NCBI GenBank assembly: GCA_949285935.1
Contig: CASEAH010000011.1
Coordinates: forward strand, 1-64,000
Direction: 5' to 3'
Source: an uncultured Oscillospiraceae bacterium
Lineage (GTDB): Bacteria; Bacillota; Clostridia; Oscillospirales; Ruminococcaceae
DNA length: 64,000 bases
Each line of letters starts with the position of its first letter. Position 1 is the first letter of the stretch. Positions 45,850 through 56,255 of this stretch are shown piece after piece. The notes under the pieces are model-generated. The model saw only the letters and a list, made by a program, of their open reading frames with translations, searched no databases and was not told where the DNA came from. The position numbers were made by a program, and so were the translations under genes.

Positions 45850-46680
45850 ATGAAAATGAACCAATATGATGATCGTTTCGGCCGCCATAATCCCAATTCT
45901 CCGGATTGCTGCTGCCGTACCTGCAGATGCTGCGTAGGCCCTCAAGGACCCAGAGGCCCTCAAGGACCCACAGGACCCCAGGGGCCTGAAGGGCCTCAGG
46001 GACCCGAAGGACCTCAGGGGCTCACAGGACCCCAGGGACCCACAGGACCCCAAGGACCCACAGGACCCCAAGGACCCGAAGGACCTCAGGGACCCGAAGG
46101 GCCTCAGGGACCCGAAGGGCCTCAGGGACCCGAAGGACCCCAGGGACCTGAAGGACCTCAGGGACCCACAGGACCCCAGGGACCCGAAGGACCTCAGGGA
46201 CCCACAGGACCTCAGGGACCCGAAGGACCCCAAGGTCCCACAGGGCCTCAGGGACCTGCGGGAGTCATTCCTGATGAAGCTTTTGCTTCTTTTGCCAACG
46301 CGCAGTACACTTTAATCAACCGGAATTTAATTACTCTCTTTCCGGATATTACCGATTCCACCGGTGCCATTACCTCTCCCGATACGGAGCATATCACTTT
46401 GACGCCCGGCTATTATCTGATCTCTTACAAAGTCTCCGCCCAGCTTCGAAATCCCGGATATATTCAAGTGACACCCAGCTACAACGGCGCTCCCCATTTG
46501 GAGACGGGGATCTACTTTGCCACCGGATCAGAAAATTCCACCGCAGGCGGCTCTGCCTTTCTCATTCTCCGGGCTCCGGTGCAAACCTCGTTTTTCCTCA
46601 CGTATAACGGCTCTGCCAATGGCCTGGATGGAGAAGTAAACCTGACCATCCTGAAACTGAGCCGCCCCATGCCCTCCTGA
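45850..46680 (+). CDS. BclA-like collagen-like protein, exosporium candidate
   Basis: A 276-residue protein: a short N-terminal domain with a Cys cluster ([12 protein letters not shown], residues about 17-28), about 36 Gly-X-Y triplets of the [12 protein letters not shown] type (residues about 29-138), and a C-terminal jelly-roll/C1q-like domain ([53 protein letters not shown]). This is the build of BclA and similar spore-surface filaments. Alternating GPT and GPE in 18-base repeats (45933-46260) shows expansion at the DNA level. ATG at 45850; a sigma-K-type promoter lies upstream. Function in surface contact is likely, by analogy. Confidence 0.85.
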   Translation: MKMNQYDDRFGRHNPNSPDCCCRTCRCCVGPQGPRGPQGPTGPQGPEGPQGPEGPQGLTGPQGPTGPQGPTGPQGPEGPQGPEGPQGPEGPQGPEGPQGPEGPQGPTGPQGPEGPQGPTGPQGPEGPQGPTGPQGPAGVIPDEAFASFANAQYTLINRNLITLFPDITDSTGAITSPDTEHITLTPGYYLISYKVSAQLRNPGYIQVTPSYNGAPHLETGIYFATGSENSTAGGSAFLILRAPVQTSFFLTYNGSANGLDGEVNLTILKLSRPMPS

Positions 46681-46741
46681 CATTTCAAACTTCCGTTTCA
46701 AGTTTTTACTGTCACCGTAATGCATGACTGTGCGTATTTTG

Positions 46742-46778
46742 ACCGCCCGATTTCCGATATCTGCGGAAATCGGGCGGT
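46742..46778 (+). terminator. Terminator after the collagen-like gene
   Basis: ACCGCCCGATTTCCG (46742-46756) pairs exactly with CGGAAATCGGGCGGT (46764-46778), followed by TATTTATAA. Confidence 0.85.
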
Positions 46779-47068
46779 TATTTATAAGATTGACAAAAAG
46801 CCATGTGTGACTCCATAAACGGGCATAAGATACAAGTTTTTATATATCCTCCATATCTTCGCGGGCAGGTCGGGTCCCATTGTTGCTGCCAGCTACACGG
46901 AAACAGCCCCCTCAGACCGCTGCAACTGCAAAATGGCTGGGGTACCGCGGGAATGTCGGGAAATGTTTTACAGAAAAATCCTTTGCCAGTATCTCTTTTT
47001 CCAAAGGCGCTTTTCCCTTTCCGCACCCATTCCAGCAGCAAAACATAGGATATGACGAGGTGATGGCA

Positions 47069-47404
47069 ATGGAAAAGCAAATTTTTCTCTTTTTTCTCAT
47101 GGCGCTGGCTGCCGTAGGCCTTACCGAAGTCTGTGCCTCCGCCGCCCGATGGCTTTGCCGCAGCTGCCGGCTTCAGGACAGCTTCCTGGTGGTGGTGGTC
47201 CGTGGACGGGATGAGTCTCTGGAAAGCCGCTTGACACAGGCCTGCACGGAGGTATGCCTGGGGCGGGGGATCCGGGGAGCCCAGGTCGCTGTTCTGGCAG
47301 AGAATGCCGACCCGGAAACCATCCGCTTTTGCCGGCGGCTTTGCCGCAGCAGGGGGGTTCCCTGTTTGGAAAGCCTGGATGCGCTGGAACGTTTCCTTTG
47401 TTGA
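47069..47404 (+). CDS. Small N-terminally membrane-anchored protein, function unknown
   Basis: A 111-residue protein: an N-terminal membrane segment (IFLFFLMALAAVGLTEVCASAA), a positively charged Cys-rich part (WLCRSCRL), and a soluble domain with a possible alpha/beta order (FLVVVVRGRDESLESRLTQAC, GAQVAVLAENADPETIRFC). It shows no match to a family I know. ATG at 47069 with GAGGTG six bases before it; the ATG two codons earlier overlaps that site. Stands alone between the collagen gene and the leader of recD2. Confidence 0.6.
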   Translation: MEKQIFLFFLMALAAVGLTEVCASAARWLCRSCRLQDSFLVVVVRGRDESLESRLTQACTEVCLGRGIRGAQVAVLAENADPETIRFCRRLCRSRGVPCLESLDALERFLC

Positions 47405-47451
47405 AAGCATCCCAGTCAGGCGGGCCTCTTTTCTCCTGTCCAAAAATGTAC

Positions 47452-47712
47452 TATAATGGAAGGCAGCTGCCGCGGCGCAGTTTTCCCGGGACTGTACCGC
47501 GGAAATGAATGTGCCATCGGGGGTTCGGCTCTTTTACGGAACCGGAAAGGTCTGCGAAAAAGGGCAATACCGACACAGGGGGCGAAAGCTGGGGTAAATC
47601 TCCAAGCCGGGTGGCTGCCGCCGGAAGCCTTCCGCCCCATTGGGGCTGAAGGAACTTCCGTCAGCCTGGGGGCTATCCGGGTCACTGCCCGGATCCGCCC
47701 TTGGCGCTTCAT
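47452..47712 (+). ncRNA. Structured leader of recD2, possible c-di-AMP (ydaO-type) riboswitch
   Basis: A TATAAT (47452-47457) starts a 270-base GC-rich leader. The 5' strand ATGAAT-GTGCC (47505-47515) pairs with GGCGC-TTCAT (47703-47712), closing a domain. Inside are ACAGGGGGCGAAAGCTGGGG, GGTAAATC and GAAC-TTCCGTCAGC, which resemble the GGGGGAACCA...GGGGUGAAUC...CCGUCAGC core of the ydaO class. The expected 5' UCGCUUAAU part is not clear, so the assignment is uncertain. If right, the switch sits before an unusual target. Confidence 0.5.
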
Positions 47713-47740
47713 AAGGATTGGATAAAAAGGGGGGATGGTG

Positions 47741-49972
47741 ATGATGCATCCGGAATCCCAACAGTCTCTGGAACAACTGGAGGGGACCGTGGAGGACGTG
47801 GTCTACCACAGCGAAGAAACTGGGTTTTCGGTGCTGGAGGTATCGGTGGAGGACGAACTGGTAACAGTGGTGGGGGAATTGCCTCAGCCCGCCCCTGGAG
47901 AAGAAATCTCTGCCATGGGCCAATATACTGTCCATCCTTCCTACGGAATGCAGTTTAAAGCCCAGGCCATCACCCGCACCCTTCCCGCTACCCAAAGCGC
48001 CATCCTTAAATATCTTTCCTCCGGAGCCATCCGGGGGGTAGGTCCCGCCATCGCCAAACGGATCGTTACCACCTTTGGTGACCGTTCCCTGGAAATCATG
48101 GAAAAGGATCCTGATGCCCTGTGTCAGGTCCGGGGCATTTCTCCCCGGAAAGCCCGGGAAATTGGAGAAGAATTCGCCCGGCTGTTTGGTTTGCGGGCCA
48201 CCATGCTGTTTTTTACCTCCCGGGGGATCCTGCCTGCCCAAGCGGTACGGATCTGGAAGCTTTGGGGAAACGCCGCTCCCGACCTGGTACGTGAGAACCC
48301 CTATATCCTCTGCCGGGAGGATATAGGCCTGGAATTTGAGGCAGTAGACCAGCTGGCCCAGGAGTCTCTGGAAATTCTTCCCGAAGACCGCTGCCGGCTT
48401 TCCGCCGGTATGCAATATATTTTGCGGCATAACAGCCGCAGCGGCCATGTGTGTCTCCCCAAGGAAAAGCTGCTTGCAATGGGGGCCGATTTTTTGGGAG
48501 CGCCCGGGGAACATCTGGAAGAACTGCTGCAGGAATTGATTGAAGATAACACACTCTGTATTTTCCAAAGCGATGCCCGGGAGTATGTCTATCTGGAACC
48601 TTTGTACCGTGGGGAAAGCTATATTGCAGGCCGGGTTGCCATGATGCTCCAGATCGCTCCACCCGAGCACAGAGGGCTGGACAGGGAGATCGACACTCTG
48701 GAGGAATCCCTGGGCATCCGTTACGACCCTCTTCAGCGCAAGGCCATCAGCACTGCTGTCCAAAGTCCGCTGTTCATTCTTACGGGTGGGCCGGGCACCG
48801 GCAAAACCACAACGATGGGCGGGATCATTGCCCTTCTGGAAAGCCAGGGCCTCAAAGTGGCGCTTTGCGCTCCCACCGGCCGCGCCGCCAAACGGATGAC
48901 CGAAGTCACCGGACGGGATGCCAAAACCATCCATCGTCTGCTGGAGGTAGACCCCTTTAAGGACACCCTTACCTTTAAGCGCAACGAGAAAAATCCCCTT
49001 CAGGCTGACGCAGTGATTGTGGATGAGATGTCCATGGTGGATACTTTGATCCTGGAAAGCCTGCTGCGTGGAATGCGGATGAGCACCAAGCTCATCATGG
49101 TGGGAGACAGCGACCAGCTGCCTTCCGTGGGGGCGGGGAATATTTTGGGTGATCTGGTGGCCAGTGACGCAGTGCCCACCGTACATCTGGACCAGGTTTT
49201 CCGTCAGGCGGCCCAAAGCCTGATCGTGACCAGCGCCCACGCCATTGTGCGGGGAGAACTCCCCGATTTGAGCCGGCGGGATAACGACCTTTTCTTTCTC
49301 CCCACCGCCACTACCCAGCAGGCGCAGACGCTGGTGGTGGATCTTTGTGCCCGGCGGCTCCCGGGCAGCTATGGCTATTCCCCTCTCTGGGATATTCAGG
49401 TCATCGTTCCCGGCAAGCAGGGCCCGTTGGGCACCCGGGAACTGAACCGGCTTTTGCAGGAACGTCTCAATCCTCCTGCCCGGGAAAAATCACAGCTGAA
49501 TGCTTTGGGGCGGATCCTGCGGGAGGGAGACAAGGTGATGCAGGTCCGCAACAACTACGACATCCTCTACCGTACCGATGATGGCGAAGAAGGCATGGGA
49601 ATCTTCAATGGCGATATCGGAGTCATTGAGATGGTGGATCCTTCCTCACAGGCCATTTTGGTGCGGTTTGACGATAAAGTGGCCCAATATCATTTTGACA
49701 ACAGCGATCAATTGGAACATGCCTATGCCATTACCGTCCACAAAAGCCAGGGCAGCGAGTTTGAGGCGGTGGTGATGCCCTTGATGCAGCGGCATCCCAA
49801 ACTTCATTACCGAAACCTGCTGTATACCGGCGTGACCCGGGCCCGGAGGCTGCTGGTCATGGCGGGCGAAGCTGCTACTGTGGCGGAAATGGTAGCCAAT
49901 GACCGCCGTACCCGCCGTTATACAAACCTGAAGGAAATGCTTTGGAGGATCATGGAAGATGGGATGTTCTGA
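47741..49972 (+). CDS. recD2: ATP-dependent DNA helicase RecD2
   Basis: A 743-residue SF1B 5'-3' helicase of the RecD2/YrrC group, acting in recombination repair and replication restart without RecBC. Seen: N-terminal OB-type region (EGTVEDVVYHSEETGFSVLEV), helix-hairpin-helix (IRGVGPAIAKRIV), Walker A GGPGTGKTTT near residue 348, GRAAKRM, DEMSMVD (motif II), GDSDQLPSVGAG (motif III), and the C-terminal YAITVHKSQGSEF and TGVTRARRLLVMAG. Start at 47741 is six bases after GGGGGG; an earlier ATG at 47735 is too near. comF overlaps its 3' end. Confidence 0.93.
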   Translation: MMHPESQQSLEQLEGTVEDVVYHSEETGFSVLEVSVEDELVTVVGELPQPAPGEEISAMGQYTVHPSYGMQFKAQAITRTLPATQSAILKYLSSGAIRGVGPAIAKRIVTTFGDRSLEIMEKDPDALCQVRGISPRKAREIGEEFARLFGLRATMLFFTSRGILPAQAVRIWKLWGNAAPDLVRENPYILCREDIGLEFEAVDQLAQESLEILPEDRCRLSAGMQYILRHNSRSGHVCLPKEKLLAMGADFLGAPGEHLEELLQELIEDNTLCIFQSDAREYVYLEPLYRGESYIAGRVAMMLQIAPPEHRGLDREIDTLEESLGIRYDPLQRKAISTAVQSPLFILTGGPGTGKTTTMGGIIALLESQGLKVALCAPTGRAAKRMTEVTGRDAKTIHRLLEVDPFKDTLTFKRNEKNPLQADAVIVDEMSMVDTLILESLLRGMRMSTKLIMVGDSDQLPSVGAGNILGDLVASDAVPTVHLDQVFRQAAQSLIVTSAHAIVRGELPDLSRRDNDLFFLPTATTQQAQTLVVDLCARRLPGSYGYSPLWDIQVIVPGKQGPLGTRELNRLLQERLNPPAREKSQLNALGRILREGDKVMQVRNNYDILYRTDDGEEGMGIFNGDIGVIEMVDPSSQAILVRFDDKVAQYHFDNSDQLEHAYAITVHKSQGSEFEAVVMPLMQRHPKLHYRNLLYTGVTRARRLLVMAGEAATVAEMVANDRRTRRYTNLKEMLWRIMEDGMF

Positions 49973-50609
49973 AAAGCTTTTGGATTTGCTTTTCCCGCCC
50001 CGGTGTGTGCTTTGCGGTCAGGTCTGCGCCAGTGGACAGCTGTGCTGCGACCGGTGCCTGCGGGAAGAGCCTCCCTTCTGCCAACCTCTCCGCCCCGGCG
50101 ACGGCACCGCTTCCCGTCCCTGGGAGATGCTGGCCTGCGCTTTCGCCTACCGGGGACAAATCCGAGGAGCCCTTTCCCGTTTCAAATTCCAAGGAGACCG
50201 CCGCGCCGGTGAATACTTGGGCAGGTCAATGGCAAAGCTTGTTACAGAAGTGTTCGCACCTGGAAGTTTTGATATTGTGGTCCCGGTGCCCATGCCCGAA
50301 GAACGTCTGCGCATGCGGGGCTATAACCAGGCGGAAATTCTGGCGGACTATGTCGCCGCAGAGCTGGGCATTCCGGTGCTTCCTCAAGCCCTGGTTCGGC
50401 GCAGTACCTTTTCCCAGCATCAGCTGACCATCGGCTTCCGCCACCGGGAAGCAGAGCATTCCTTTTGTTCCGGTTCGGCAAACCTTGCCGGGATTCGGGT
50501 ACTGCTGGTGGATGATATCGTTACCACCGGCAGTACGGTAGCTATTTGCTGCCGGCTGTTGCTGGAAATGGGAGCCGCAAAGGTCTCTGTTGTGGCCGCT
50601 GCGGGGTAA
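49959..50609 (+). CDS. comF: ComF-family phosphoribosyltransferase
   Basis: A 216-residue protein. N-terminal zinc ribbon (CVLCGQVC, CCDRCLRE), then a phosphoribosyltransferase-like domain with VVPVPMPEERLRMRGYNQAE and the PRPP-binding VLLVDDIVTTGSTV. Overlaps the recD2 end by 14 bases, so it is coupled to recD2. Members (ComFC, GntX) are linked to DNA uptake or to nucleotide metabolism; here the helicase partner supports a DNA role. Confidence 0.9.
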   Translation: MGCSEKLLDLLFPPRCVLCGQVCASGQLCCDRCLREEPPFCQPLRPGDGTASRPWEMLACAFAYRGQIRGALSRFKFQGDRRAGEYLGRSMAKLVTEVFAPGSFDIVVPVPMPEERLRMRGYNQAEILADYVAAELGIPVLPQALVRRSTFSQHQLTIGFRHREAEHSFCSGSANLAGIRVLLVDDIVTTGSTVAICCRLLLEMGAAKVSVVAAAG

Positions 50610-50773
50610 ATGTTGCCGGACAAGTCGAATTCACAAGAAATTCATACAAAAAACGGGGAAATTCTTTTGACAAGCTGACCAGTCCCGTGATACAATTTCG
50701 TAGGAGAGATCTTGCCCTGAGGCCGTTTCCGCCTCGGGCAACAGGAGAATAGACAGGTAAAGGGGATCAGGCA

Positions 50774-51796
50774 GTGTTTAGTAACGACATCGGTATCGAC
50801 CTGGGTACCGCCACTACGATTATTTATGTCAGCGGCAAGGGTATCGTTCTCAAGGAACCCTCCATCGTCGCCATGGATACCCGCACCGGTACTGTTAAGG
50901 CTGTGGGTGATGAGGCCCATGCCATGCTGGGCAAAACCTCCGATATGATCCGGGTGGTCCGCCCTCTGGAAGAAGGCGTCATCTCCGATTATGAGGTTAC
51001 CGAGCAGATGCTCAAGCATTTCTTCCGCAAAGTCAGCCCCAGCCGCTTTTTTAAGCCCAGGGTATGTGTCTGCGTCCCTTCTGCCATTACTGAGGTGGAA
51101 TCCCGGGCAGTTATCGATACGGTCATTTCCTCCGGCGCCCGCAACGTTTTTCTCATTGAGGAGCCGGTAGCTGCGGCCATTGGCGCGGGGATCGACATTA
51201 CCGTCCCCGGAGGCGTTGCCATCCTGGACATTGGAGGCGGCACCAGCGATATCGCCGTCCTTTCCCTCAATGGCATCGTCTGCAAAACCTCTCTCAAAAT
51301 GGCAGGCAACAAGCTCAATGACGCGATTGTTAAATTCATCCGTTCCAGCTACAATGTGCTGGTAGGCGATAACACTGCCGACCGGATTAAGCGGGAGATC
51401 GGCACGGTCTGGATGGAGGACACGCCGGTGGTGGAATATGAGGTAAAAGGCCGCAACCTGGTTACGGGACTGCCTCAGCGGATTACCATTACCAACCAGG
51501 AATTGGTGGAACCTCTTCGGGCGGAGGTGGAGCATATTATTCTGGCGCTTCAGTCGGTTCTGGAGCGGACGCCTCCCGAACTGGTGGCCGATATCCAGCA
51601 GAACGGTTTGGTCATGACCGGCGGCGGTGCCATGCTCAAGGGTCTGGACAAACTGATTTCCAGCCGTATCCGTATTACTGCCCGGCTGGCCGACAATCCG
51701 GTGGAGGCAGTGGCTGTGGGCACGGGAATGTCCTTTGATTACCTGGGTAAGCTGTACGACGGCTTTGTCACCTACACCAGCTACTCCAATAAATAA
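50774..51796 (+). CDS. mreB: Rod-shape actin homologue MreB/Mbl
   Basis: A 340-residue bacterial actin guiding cell-wall growth under the membrane. Seen: DIGIDLGTATTIIYVSGKGIV (phosphate 1), AVIDTVISSGARNVFLIEEPVAAAIGAG (connect 1 and region), ILDIGGGTSDIAVLSLNGIV (phosphate 2) and GLVMTGGGAMLKGLDKL (adenosine). GTG start at 50774 with AAAGGGG. It stands alone (no mreC/D next door), as Mbl-like copies often do, so Mbl is an alternative name. Confidence 0.92.
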   Translation: MFSNDIGIDLGTATTIIYVSGKGIVLKEPSIVAMDTRTGTVKAVGDEAHAMLGKTSDMIRVVRPLEEGVISDYEVTEQMLKHFFRKVSPSRFFKPRVCVCVPSAITEVESRAVIDTVISSGARNVFLIEEPVAAAIGAGIDITVPGGVAILDIGGGTSDIAVLSLNGIVCKTSLKMAGNKLNDAIVKFIRSSYNVLVGDNTADRIKREIGTVWMEDTPVVEYEVKGRNLVTGLPQRITITNQELVEPLRAEVEHIILALQSVLERTPPELVADIQQNGLVMTGGGAMLKGLDKLISSRIRITARLADNPVEAVAVGTGMSFDYLGKLYDGFVTYTSYSNK

Positions 51797-51809
51797 GAAA
51801 TATGATTCG

Positions 51810-51844
51810 CAAAGGGCGGGGCAGCCAATTGCCTGCGCCCTTTG
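51810..51844 (+). terminator. Terminator after mreB
   Basis: CAAAGGGCG and CGCCCTTTG pair with an inner GGCA/TGCC stem, followed by TTGTTTC. Confidence 0.8.
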
Positions 51845-52014
51845 TTGTTTCAGGAATGGCTTTGAGAGCGATGTTTCTCTACCCCCATGCTATCCCCGTA
51901 TTTCCATAGAATCGTGCTTTGGCGGACATGGCGGCTCTTTGGAAACATATATACAGGGGAGTTTTCACCTTATGGGGATATAGGCGGCGGATGCTGCCAA
52001 TAAAGCGCAAATTT

Positions 52015-52550
52015 TGGAAAGAATCCTTGAAACCTCTTCCCTGTTGTTGTGAAAGCAGGCGTGATTTGTCCCTGCTGCCCCTACCGGCAACTCTGTCGGA
52101 GCCGAAGACTGTTCTCAGGCTCCTCTTACAATCGAGACCTGCATAGCAGGCATTGGCAACAAATCGCAGGTTCTTAGAAAAATCTTGAAAACCGCTTCCC
52201 TGCTGCTATAAAAGCAGGTGTGATTTTTCCCTGCCGCCCTGCCGGCAAATCTGTCGAAACCGAAGGTTGTTCTTAGGCTCCCTTACAGCCAGGACCTGCA
52301 TGGCAGACATTGACAACAAATCCCTGGTTCTTGGAAAATCCTGAGCCCACTTCCCTGTTGCTATAAAAGTAAGAAGGATTTTCTTACTGCTGGTGCCGGT
52401 GACTCTGTCGTTGAGCCTGAGGCTGCCTCATCCCCCTTACAACCAGGCCCTATGCGACAGATCTTGATAACAGATCGCAAAAAGTCCTGAAAATCGCCTC
52501 TTTGTTGTTGTAAAAATAAGAAGTACTTCCCTGCATTGCGTCGTTAATTT
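52015..52550 (+). repeat. Tandem array of about 3.5 RNA-like units
   Basis: Units start near 52015, 52176, 52333 and 52480 (the last partial), each 147-160 bases. Each begins with an A-rich CTTGAAAACC/CCTGAGCCC motif, then CTTCCCTG, TGTTG, and a hairpin. Hairpin 1 arms are AGCAGG/CCTGCT (unit 1), GCAGG/CCTGC (unit 2), AGTAAG/CTTACT (unit 3): two base pairs have changed on both sides. Hairpin 2 reads AGCC-GAA-GACT, AACC-GAA-GGTT, AGCC-TGA-GGCT, again with a paired change. The units do not share a frame and stop codons break all six frames. Strand of any RNA is assumed. Confidence 0.6.
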
Positions 52551-52844
52551 ATATGGGGAAAAATTTTTGCCCAGCCAAGTACAGGTCTTCGGCAAACAGA
52601 AAACGATTTCTTAGTTCCCACATATCAACCATTCACCCCACCCACCATTCCCTTCCACGTTACGCCAAAAGATTTTATGACGTGGGAAAGCAGGCTGCAT
52701 CCCGTAGATTTGGAAACTGCCCCTTCATTTTATTATACAATTCGGATATTTTTTATTTATATTTGTTATTGTATAATTTTTACTGTTTTTACGCCGCATC
52801 GACACGATATGCATCAGGAAGATACCTATTGATTCAGGTAAAAA

Positions 52845-52968
52845 CTCCGCATAGTTCCATGCGCAATGTTCTTTTTTGCTGTTGCAACTGGAAATTTGTA
52901 GAGAGCAGACCCCTTGTGGTGCTGTTGAATCACCATCTTCATCTGGCCGAATTACAAACTATGCGGAG
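52845..52968. repeat. Inverted repeat enclosing about 100 bases
   Basis: CTCCGCATAGTT (52845-52856) and AACTATGCGGAG (52957-52968) are exact inverted copies. The interior has no gene. This may be the footprint of a small element or a long-range RNA stem. Apart from this and the tandem array, the 1.4 kb between mreB and the mltG promoter seem empty of genes. Confidence 0.5.
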
Positions 52969-53220
52969 GTTGTTCTCCCAATCAAGCTTCTGCCCTCACC
53001 TTCTTTTCGGGTGGATAGCCTCCCCAAGCAGCTGATTTTTTCAAAGGATTCTTTGATTTTGTGGTTTTCTTGTTGTTATTTCCATCTGCAAGTGTGAAAG
53101 AAGGGGGCAAAAGCTTTATGAATGACCTGCTGCCTGTACCAAATGAACCAATCGATACACTCATGCTGAGTCAATTCTAAAAGTGGAACCAGATCCCCCG
53201 CGGGGAATTTTTGTTGCTTT

Positions 53221-53340
53221 TTGTCAAATCATGGGATAAAATCATACTATGGGTCCGCAGGCAACAGCTCCCAGTGTGTCTACGGGCTGTTAATATGATT
53301 TTGGGGCATACTGATTTGCACAGGTGTGCCCGTCCAAGAA
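53221..53340 (+). promoter_or_regulatory. Promoter and two-hairpin leader of mltG
   Basis: TTGTCA (53221-53226), 18 bases, TACTAT (53245-53250) resemble a sigma-A promoter. The leader has AACAGC...GCTGTT and GGGCATAC...GTGTGCCC as two stable hairpins before GGAGG. The leader family is not recognised. Confidence 0.5.
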
Positions 53341-53355
53341 AACGGAGGTCATTTT

Positions 53356-54504
53356 ATGGCTGATTATGAAAAAATCCATTCCGCCACACCGGGACCTCAA
53401 CCCCGGCGGCGTTCTAAAAAGAAAAAGAAGGGACATCCTATTTTATTTTTCTTCCTGACCCTGTTGGTGATCGGGCTTTTGGGAATTGGATACCTTTATA
53501 CGGAAATTCAGGGGAGCTTACGGCAAAGCGGTGCTGTAACTGTGGAGATCCCCCAGGGAGCCTCCACCTCAGAAATCGCTTCCCGCCTTAAAGATGCGGG
53601 AGTGATTGGAAATCCCCTGCTTTTCCGTGCCTATTCTCGTTATTCCCATGCGGATGGCTCTTATCAGTACGGCTCCTTTGAGTTGGACCCTGCCCAGCAT
53701 TACGACCAAATTATCCAAGCCCTCCAGCAAACCATCCAGTATCAGGATACCATTACTATTACTTTCCCTGAAGGCTATAATGCCTATCAGTTCGGAGAGG
53801 CACTGGAAAAGGCCGGCCTGTGTACACAGGATGCCTTTATCGAGGCTCTCAATACCCACGATTTCCAGGTGGATTTTGTATCGGAAATCCAGGATGACCC
53901 TTTAAAAATGGTCCGCCTGGAGGGATTCCTTTTTCCGGATACCTATGATTTCTTTGCTGACGAAGATGTGGATTCCATCATCCTGCGGATGCTGAAAAAC
54001 TTTGAAGCTAAGGTGCTTACCGACGAGCGAAAAGAGGAAATCCGTCAAAGCGGTTCTTCGCTGGAAGATGTTGTAATTTTGGCATCCATCATCCAGAAAG
54101 AAGCTGCCAACGTGGAAGAAATGTACAATGTGTCCTCTGTTTTTCACAACCGCATGGCAGACACCTCTTCCTATCCCCAGTTGGAATCCTGCACAACCAA
54201 TAACTATATCAATGATTATATCCGCCCTCTCTGCCCTGCTGATACATTGGATCAGGTTGTGGCGGCTTACGACACTTACGGCACAGCAGGTCTGCCTGTG
54301 GGTGCGATTGCCAACCCCGGTGTAGATGCGATTGACGCTGCCCTTCACCCGGAGAAAAACACTCTGGATGACACCTATTATTTCTTCGTAACCGATGTGG
54401 AATATACCCACTATTATGGACGCACCTATGAGGAGCATCTGGCAAACATTGAAAAAGCAAAAGCGGTCAACCGCACTTACGGCATTGAAGGTCTCATTCC
54501 TTAA
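53356..54504 (+). CDS. mltG: Endolytic transglycosylase MltG
   Basis: A 382-residue membrane-anchored enzyme that cuts nascent peptidoglycan strands. It has a basic cytoplasmic start (PRRRSKKKKKGHP), a membrane segment (ILFFFLTLLVIGLLGIGYLY), a LysM-like region, and the YceG domain with catalytic Glu in LASIIQKEAANVEE and the C-terminal LPVGAIANPGVDAIDAALHP. ATG at 53356, GGAGG seven bases before. Confidence 0.9.
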   Translation: MADYEKIHSATPGPQPRRRSKKKKKGHPILFFFLTLLVIGLLGIGYLYTEIQGSLRQSGAVTVEIPQGASTSEIASRLKDAGVIGNPLLFRAYSRYSHADGSYQYGSFELDPAQHYDQIIQALQQTIQYQDTITITFPEGYNAYQFGEALEKAGLCTQDAFIEALNTHDFQVDFVSEIQDDPLKMVRLEGFLFPDTYDFFADEDVDSIILRMLKNFEAKVLTDERKEEIRQSGSSLEDVVILASIIQKEAANVEEMYNVSSVFHNRMADTSSYPQLESCTTNNYINDYIRPLCPADTLDQVVAAYDTYGTAGLPVGAIANPGVDAIDAALHPEKNTLDDTYYFFVTDVEYTHYYGRTYEEHLANIEKAKAVNRTYGIEGLIP

Positions 54505-54624
54505 TGAAGTGCCGGACAGGCTGATTTGGGGATCCGGTTCTGCAGCGGATCATTAAACACAAGGATTCCACCCATTGCCTGCCCAAATATCAAAAAAGAT
54601 ATGCCGGACTTAAAAATGGCAAAC
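54505..54624. other. Intergenic, no gene seen
   Basis: The stretch from the mltG stop to the tuf terminator (54505-54930) contains the mltG terminator and about 260 bases (54665-54930) with no gene or conserved structure that I can name. Confidence 0.35.
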
Positions 54625-54663
54625 AAAAAGGCTCGTCCTCACAGTAATGAGGACGAGCCTTTT
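54625..54663 (+). terminator. Terminator after mltG
   Basis: AAAAAGGCTCGTCCTCA and TGAGGACGAGCCTTTT pair around CAGTAA, followed by AATACTT. Confidence 0.85.
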
Positions 54664-54930
54664 AATACTTATATGCTGCTCCCGGACTAAATCGGGAGGG
54701 AGAAGAAAAGCTCTGAAAGGGCGTTTGTTTCGTCAGCAAGCTGCGCAAAAAAGCAACGCATTTGTCCCTTTGCATCGTTTGCTGCGTGTACAAACAGATG
54801 CTACTTTTTCTATAAAGCGCCATCTAACATTTCACTTTTCTATCATCATTCTGCAACACTTATCCTAAAAACAGCTTTTTATGCGTCCCCGCAAAGCCGA
54901 GGCCTGCCTTTCCCGAAGCTAACAATTACA

Positions 54931-54966
54931 AAAAAGCCCAGGGCATAAAAACCCTGGGCTTTTTTA
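54931..54966 (-). terminator. Terminator after tuf
   Basis: AAAAAAGCCCAGGG and CCCTGGGCTTTTTT pair around an eight-base loop, 26 bases past the tuf stop on the minus strand. Confidence 0.9.
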
Positions 54967-54991
54967 ACTGCGAATAACTACCGAATATTGA

Positions 54992-56191
<1,200 letters not shown>

Positions 56192-56255
56192 GGTTACATT
56201 TCCTCCCTTTTTAAACAGGATTGATTGTTTTGGATCACAGCGCGGTACAGTTTGT

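Noticed and set aside
45933..46260. CRISPR or VNTR at the collagen repeats
   Set aside because: The 18-base periodicity is explained by Gly-X-Y codons of an expressed frame.
47456..47725. Small protein encoded over the recD2 leader
   Set aside because: Low-complexity product with no ribosome site fit; the conserved pairing favours RNA.
52015..52550. CRISPR array
   Set aside because: The repeats are 147-160 bases and diverged, with no short identical repeats, unique spacers or cas genes.
53251..53340. 6S or SRP RNA before mltG
   Set aside because: Two short hairpins only, without the long interrupted stem of 6S or the tetraloop motif of SRP RNA.
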